64,000 bases of DNA from Urechidicola vernalis (GTDB taxonomy: Bacteria > Bacteroidota > Bacteroidia > Flavobacteriales > Flavobacteriaceae). Below the pieces are notes generated by a model. The model worked only from the letters and a program-made list of their open reading frames with translations. It did not search any database and had not been told where the DNA came from. Positions 62,401-64,000 of this stretch are shown piece after piece. The DNA is taken from the NCBI RefSeq assembly GCF_031846385.1, contig NZ_JAVRHV010000001.1, positions 310,001 through 374,000 on the forward strand. The letters are read 5' to 3'. How positions within the stretch are numbered: the stretch's first letter is position 1; the number at the start of each line of letters is the position of its first letter. The translations under genes and the position numbers were made by a program.

Positions 62401-62613
62401 CAATTCTTAATACCTATGGCCATTGCAATTGCCTACGGTATTGCCTTTGCTACCATGTTAACCTTGCTAACCTTACCGATTTTATTAAAATTCTCGAACG
62501 ATTTCAAAGTATTGACAAAATGGTTCTGGACAGGTAAAAAACCTAGTAGGGAGCAGGTTGAAAGAGCAGTAAAAGAATTAGTTGTAGAAAATGAAGATTT
62601 AGATAATGAATAA
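59443..62613 (+). CDS. RND efflux permease (AcrB/HAE type)
   Basis: 1056 residues in the two-repeat RND form with 12 membrane helices. The proton-relay aspartates D397-D398 lie in GILVDDGIVIAENIY (helix 4), and the helix-10 equivalent is GIIVNDGLVLITKFN. The N-terminus (VSGWIIILAFFIMGVLGY and SFFPQTRTKFISINAFYPGASPQEIEE) and the porter domains follow AcrB-like proteins. It exports drugs, bile-like or lipid-like compounds; substrate unknown. The downstream TolC gene overlaps it by 8 bases. Confidence 0.94.
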   Translation: MKKLISYFIKYPVSGWIIILAFFIMGVLGYMNMKSSFFPQTRTKFISINAFYPGASPQEIEEGVVLLIENNLKGTVGIDRITSTSSENSANIMVEVEKGNDVNIVLAEVKNAVDRVPNFPAGMEPPVVAKIESIAESISFVVSGENVSLKTLKDLVRDIETDLLRMRGISQVTLSGFPDEEIEISVSEDDLRAYQISFQEVATAVRKANLISSGGSIKTDAEEYLIRARNRLYTADELDNLIIRTEPNGNSIRIKDVAVVVDRFNETPNASYYNGNPSVRVQVDNTNSEDLISTSEKVKEYIEDFNSKHSSVQIYVTRDSSITLTQRTELLAENAIVGMLLVFVFLALFLKPRLAFWVAFGLPFSFLGMFIFAGSFGVTINVLSLFGMIIVIGILVDDGIVIAENIYSEFEKGKSPIKAAIDGTMQVIPPIISAITTTILAFSIFFFLDGNIGEFFGEVATVVSLVLAISLLEALVILPSHIAHSKALTPKQKMFGFNKTAEKFMNFLRDKFYSPVLDFFMQNIYTRIFGLIFPIVLLMITIGGFQGGVIKGTFFPSIASDRVQISLKMPQGTNEKITDSIATKIEEAIWKVNVDFTERQTNNDTVVLNVIKRIGPGSASASVNVNLLQGELRDFSADEIANAIQEEVGPIYGAETVSFGSGTGFGGRAVSVSLLSNNIAELKLAKTELKNELLKNPMLKDVNDTDPEGIKEIQLKLKSSAYLLGLTLNDVISQVRSGFFGLEAQRFQRGQDEIKVWVRYNREERSSIKNLDNMLIQTPSGDRVALSEIATYEMGRGEISINHLDGQREIRVEADMKNRKESATAILDDIKTRIMPEINAKYPSVNALYEGQNREASKVSESAGKVGWIVLLLIYVVIAFTFRSFSQPIMLLLMVPFSMVGVAWGHYIHGFPVNILSMLGIIALIGIIVNDGLVLITKFNNYLKEGMKYDEALTAAGKSRFRAIFLTSLTTVAGLAPLIFETSRQAQFLIPMAIAIAYGIAFATMLTLLTLPILLKFSNDFKVLTKWFWTGKKPSREQVERAVKELVVENEDLDNE

Positions 62614-63940
62614 ACAAGGAAGTATGAAGAAATTCAGTTTTGTTGTAAGTTTAATTTGTTCCGTGTTTTTAGTAAACGGGCAAGAAATACTTTCAATTGA
62701 TAATGCATTACAAATTGCATTAGAAAACAATTACGATATTAAGGTAATAGAGAAAGATCTTGAAATAGCGGAGAATAATTCAAGTGTTTATAATTCTGGT
62801 TATTTGCCAACCGCGTCGGTGTCAAGTGGAGCAGGATATAACAACAATAGTAGTTTACTTGAAACAGCAGATGGAACTAAAATAGAAGCTCATAATGTAG
62901 TTTCGACAAATTACAATGCCTCGCTAGGTGTTAACTATGTATTGTTCGATGGTTTAAATAGAAAATACTCCTACAAAAGGTTGAAGGAAGTTTACAATTT
63001 AACAGAATTGCAAGCAAGGCAGGTAATAGAAAGTACCATGCTTAGTTTGTACTTGGCTTATTTTGAGGTTGCAAGATTAAGTGAAAACGAAAACAACCAA
63101 AAGCAAACATTAGATATATCTAAAAGAAGATTATTGCGTGCAGAATATGCGTCTAGTTATGGCCAAAACACGAAATTAGATGTATTGAATGCCGAAGTTG
63201 ATGTAAATAATGATAGTATCAATTATTTGGATAGTCAGCGTCAATTAACTAATGCTAAGCGAAATTTAAATGTAGTGCTAGGTAGAGAAGCGGACATTAC
63301 GAGTTTTAATGTTGATACTGATGTACAGTATGCCATAGATTTAAATTTGCAAGTCTTACTTCAAAATGCTTTGGATAATAACGTATTGTTATTACAGGTA
63401 AATAAAGGACTAGAAATAAGCGACTATGATGTTTCTATTAGTAAATCTGGTTGGATGCCAACGGTCTCTGCAAACGGTTCTTACGGATGGAATAAAAGCA
63501 TTAATGATGAACCTGTTGGATTCTCGTTTGCAAACAGTCAGCAATATGGATTAAATGCAGGTGTTTCTCTTGGTTGGAATATATTTGATGGTGGAAGAAC
63601 AAAAACGAATGTTCAGAATGCTAAAATTGCAATGGATGCACAAGAAATTGAAAAAGAACAATTCACTCAAGAATTAACGAGAGATGTCTACAATGCCTGG
63701 GAATTCTATCAGAATGCTCTGTTTAAATTACAAGTTCAAGAAACGAATGTGCAAACGAATCAGCGTAATTTTGAAAGAACAAACGAACAATACAAATTAG
63801 GGCAGATTAGTTCTATAGATTTTCGTTTAGCACAGGTTAATTTGTTAAATGCAGAACGAGATTTAAGTCAATCTAAATACGATGCAAAAAATGCCGAATA
63901 CCAATTATTGTATTTAGCAGGAGAACTATTAAACAATTAG
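62606..63940 (+). CDS. TolC family outer-membrane channel
   Basis: 444 residues; the start at 62606 overlaps the pump gene by 8 bases, but ATG 62624 gives a cleaner signal peptide (MKKFSFVVSLICSVFLVNGQ). Two repeats of the outer-membrane-factor fold are visible: SIDNALQIALENNYDIKVIEKDLEIAENN and the second half around LGWNIFDGGRTKTNVQNAKIAMDAQ, ending LNAERDLSQSKYDAKNAEYQLLYLAGELL. It completes the MarR-controlled RND pump. A terminator follows. Confidence 0.93.
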   Translation: MNKQGSMKKFSFVVSLICSVFLVNGQEILSIDNALQIALENNYDIKVIEKDLEIAENNSSVYNSGYLPTASVSSGAGYNNNSSLLETADGTKIEAHNVVSTNYNASLGVNYVLFDGLNRKYSYKRLKEVYNLTELQARQVIESTMLSLYLAYFEVARLSENENNQKQTLDISKRRLLRAEYASSYGQNTKLDVLNAEVDVNNDSINYLDSQRQLTNAKRNLNVVLGREADITSFNVDTDVQYAIDLNLQVLLQNALDNNVLLLQVNKGLEISDYDVSISKSGWMPTVSANGSYGWNKSINDEPVGFSFANSQQYGLNAGVSLGWNIFDGGRTKTNVQNAKIAMDAQEIEKEQFTQELTRDVYNAWEFYQNALFKLQVQETNVQTNQRNFERTNEQYKLGQISSIDFRLAQVNLLNAERDLSQSKYDAKNAEYQLLYLAGELLNN

Positions 63941-63960
63941 ATTGAAATTCAATTGATAAA

Positions 63961-63991
63961 AAAAGCACCAATATAATTGGTGCTTTTTTTT
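63961..63991 (+). terminator. Terminator after the RND efflux operon
   Basis: AAAAGCACCAA (63961-63971) pairs with TTGGTGCTTTT (63977-63987), followed by T's. Confidence 0.85.
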
Positions 63992-64000
63992 ATATCCTGC

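Noticed and set aside
1..64000. CRISPR arrays, tRNA/rRNA genes, insertion sequences and prophage
   Set aside because: No direct-repeat array, cloverleaf, rRNA block, transposase or phage gene was recognised on either strand.

Overview
The window is one contiguous, gene-dense piece of an AT-rich chromosome (about one third G+C by eye, not computed). Gene content points to a member of the Bacteroidota, most likely class Flavobacteriia. Supporting signs are families typical of that group (DUF6090, paired DUF4252 proteins behind an ECF sigma factor, secreted MORN/YwqK-type proteins, a fused alpha-beta 2-oxoacid dehydrogenase E1), many lipoproteins and signal peptides, A-rich rather than GGAGG-type upstream regions, and several -7 boxes of the TAnnTTTG type. 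No rRNA, tRNA, CRISPR array, insertion sequence or prophage was seen.

Layout. 0.2-4.8 kb: two secreted MORN-repeat proteins. 4.8-6.6 kb: an M20 peptidase and a small lipoprotein. 6.7-15.1 kb: two converging operons that look like a lipid modification and transport island. One encodes an HMG-CoA lyase, a sulfotransferase and a START protein. The other encodes a DUF6090 protein, a small membrane protein, a 3beta-HSD-like dehydrogenase, a steroid 5alpha-reductase-like enzyme, an MMPL/RND transporter and a LolA-like protein. 15.2-20.4 kb: the threonine operon thrA-thrB-thrC, preceded by a threonine-rich leader peptide and carrying a short dispersed repeat both between genes and in frame inside thrC. 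20.4-25.2 kb: an SRPBCC protein, lysA, pepT and two lipoproteins. 25.3-34.9 kb: patatin, an S41 peptidase, an ECF sigma module, an M1 aminopeptidase, an XRE regulator, an M14 peptidase and an Lrp regulator. 35-39 kb: a 2-oxoacid dehydrogenase E1 fusion followed by CPXCG, TauE/SafE and TRIC genes.

39.2-43.7 kb: a tightly overlapping operon of a secreted DUF2891 protein, an Nramp-like transporter lacking the metal-binding motif, and pxpA-pxpB-pxpC (5-oxoprolinase). 44-47.6 kb: a pseudouridine synthase, two helicases and a half-length DUF1456 protein. 47.7-52.9 kb: a five-gene minus-strand operon with an ion channel, a HlyD/FUSC/TolC-type tripartite efflux pump and an AI-2E family permease. 53-54.6 kb: a cold-shock-domain protein and a BamA-like outer-membrane protein. 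54.9-57.7 kb: a GH3 glycosidase divergent from a NUDIX-type regulator, with a perfect palindrome between them. 57.9-63.9 kb: a MarR regulator with an RND efflux operon and two related palindromic operators.

The strongest items for follow-up are the threonine leader peptide, the lipid island, the DUF2891/Nramp-like/PxpABC operon, the in-frame repeat in thrC, and the two regulator-operator pairs. Start codons were moved inward where the longest reading frame began at TTG or GTG and an internal ATG gave a better N-terminus.
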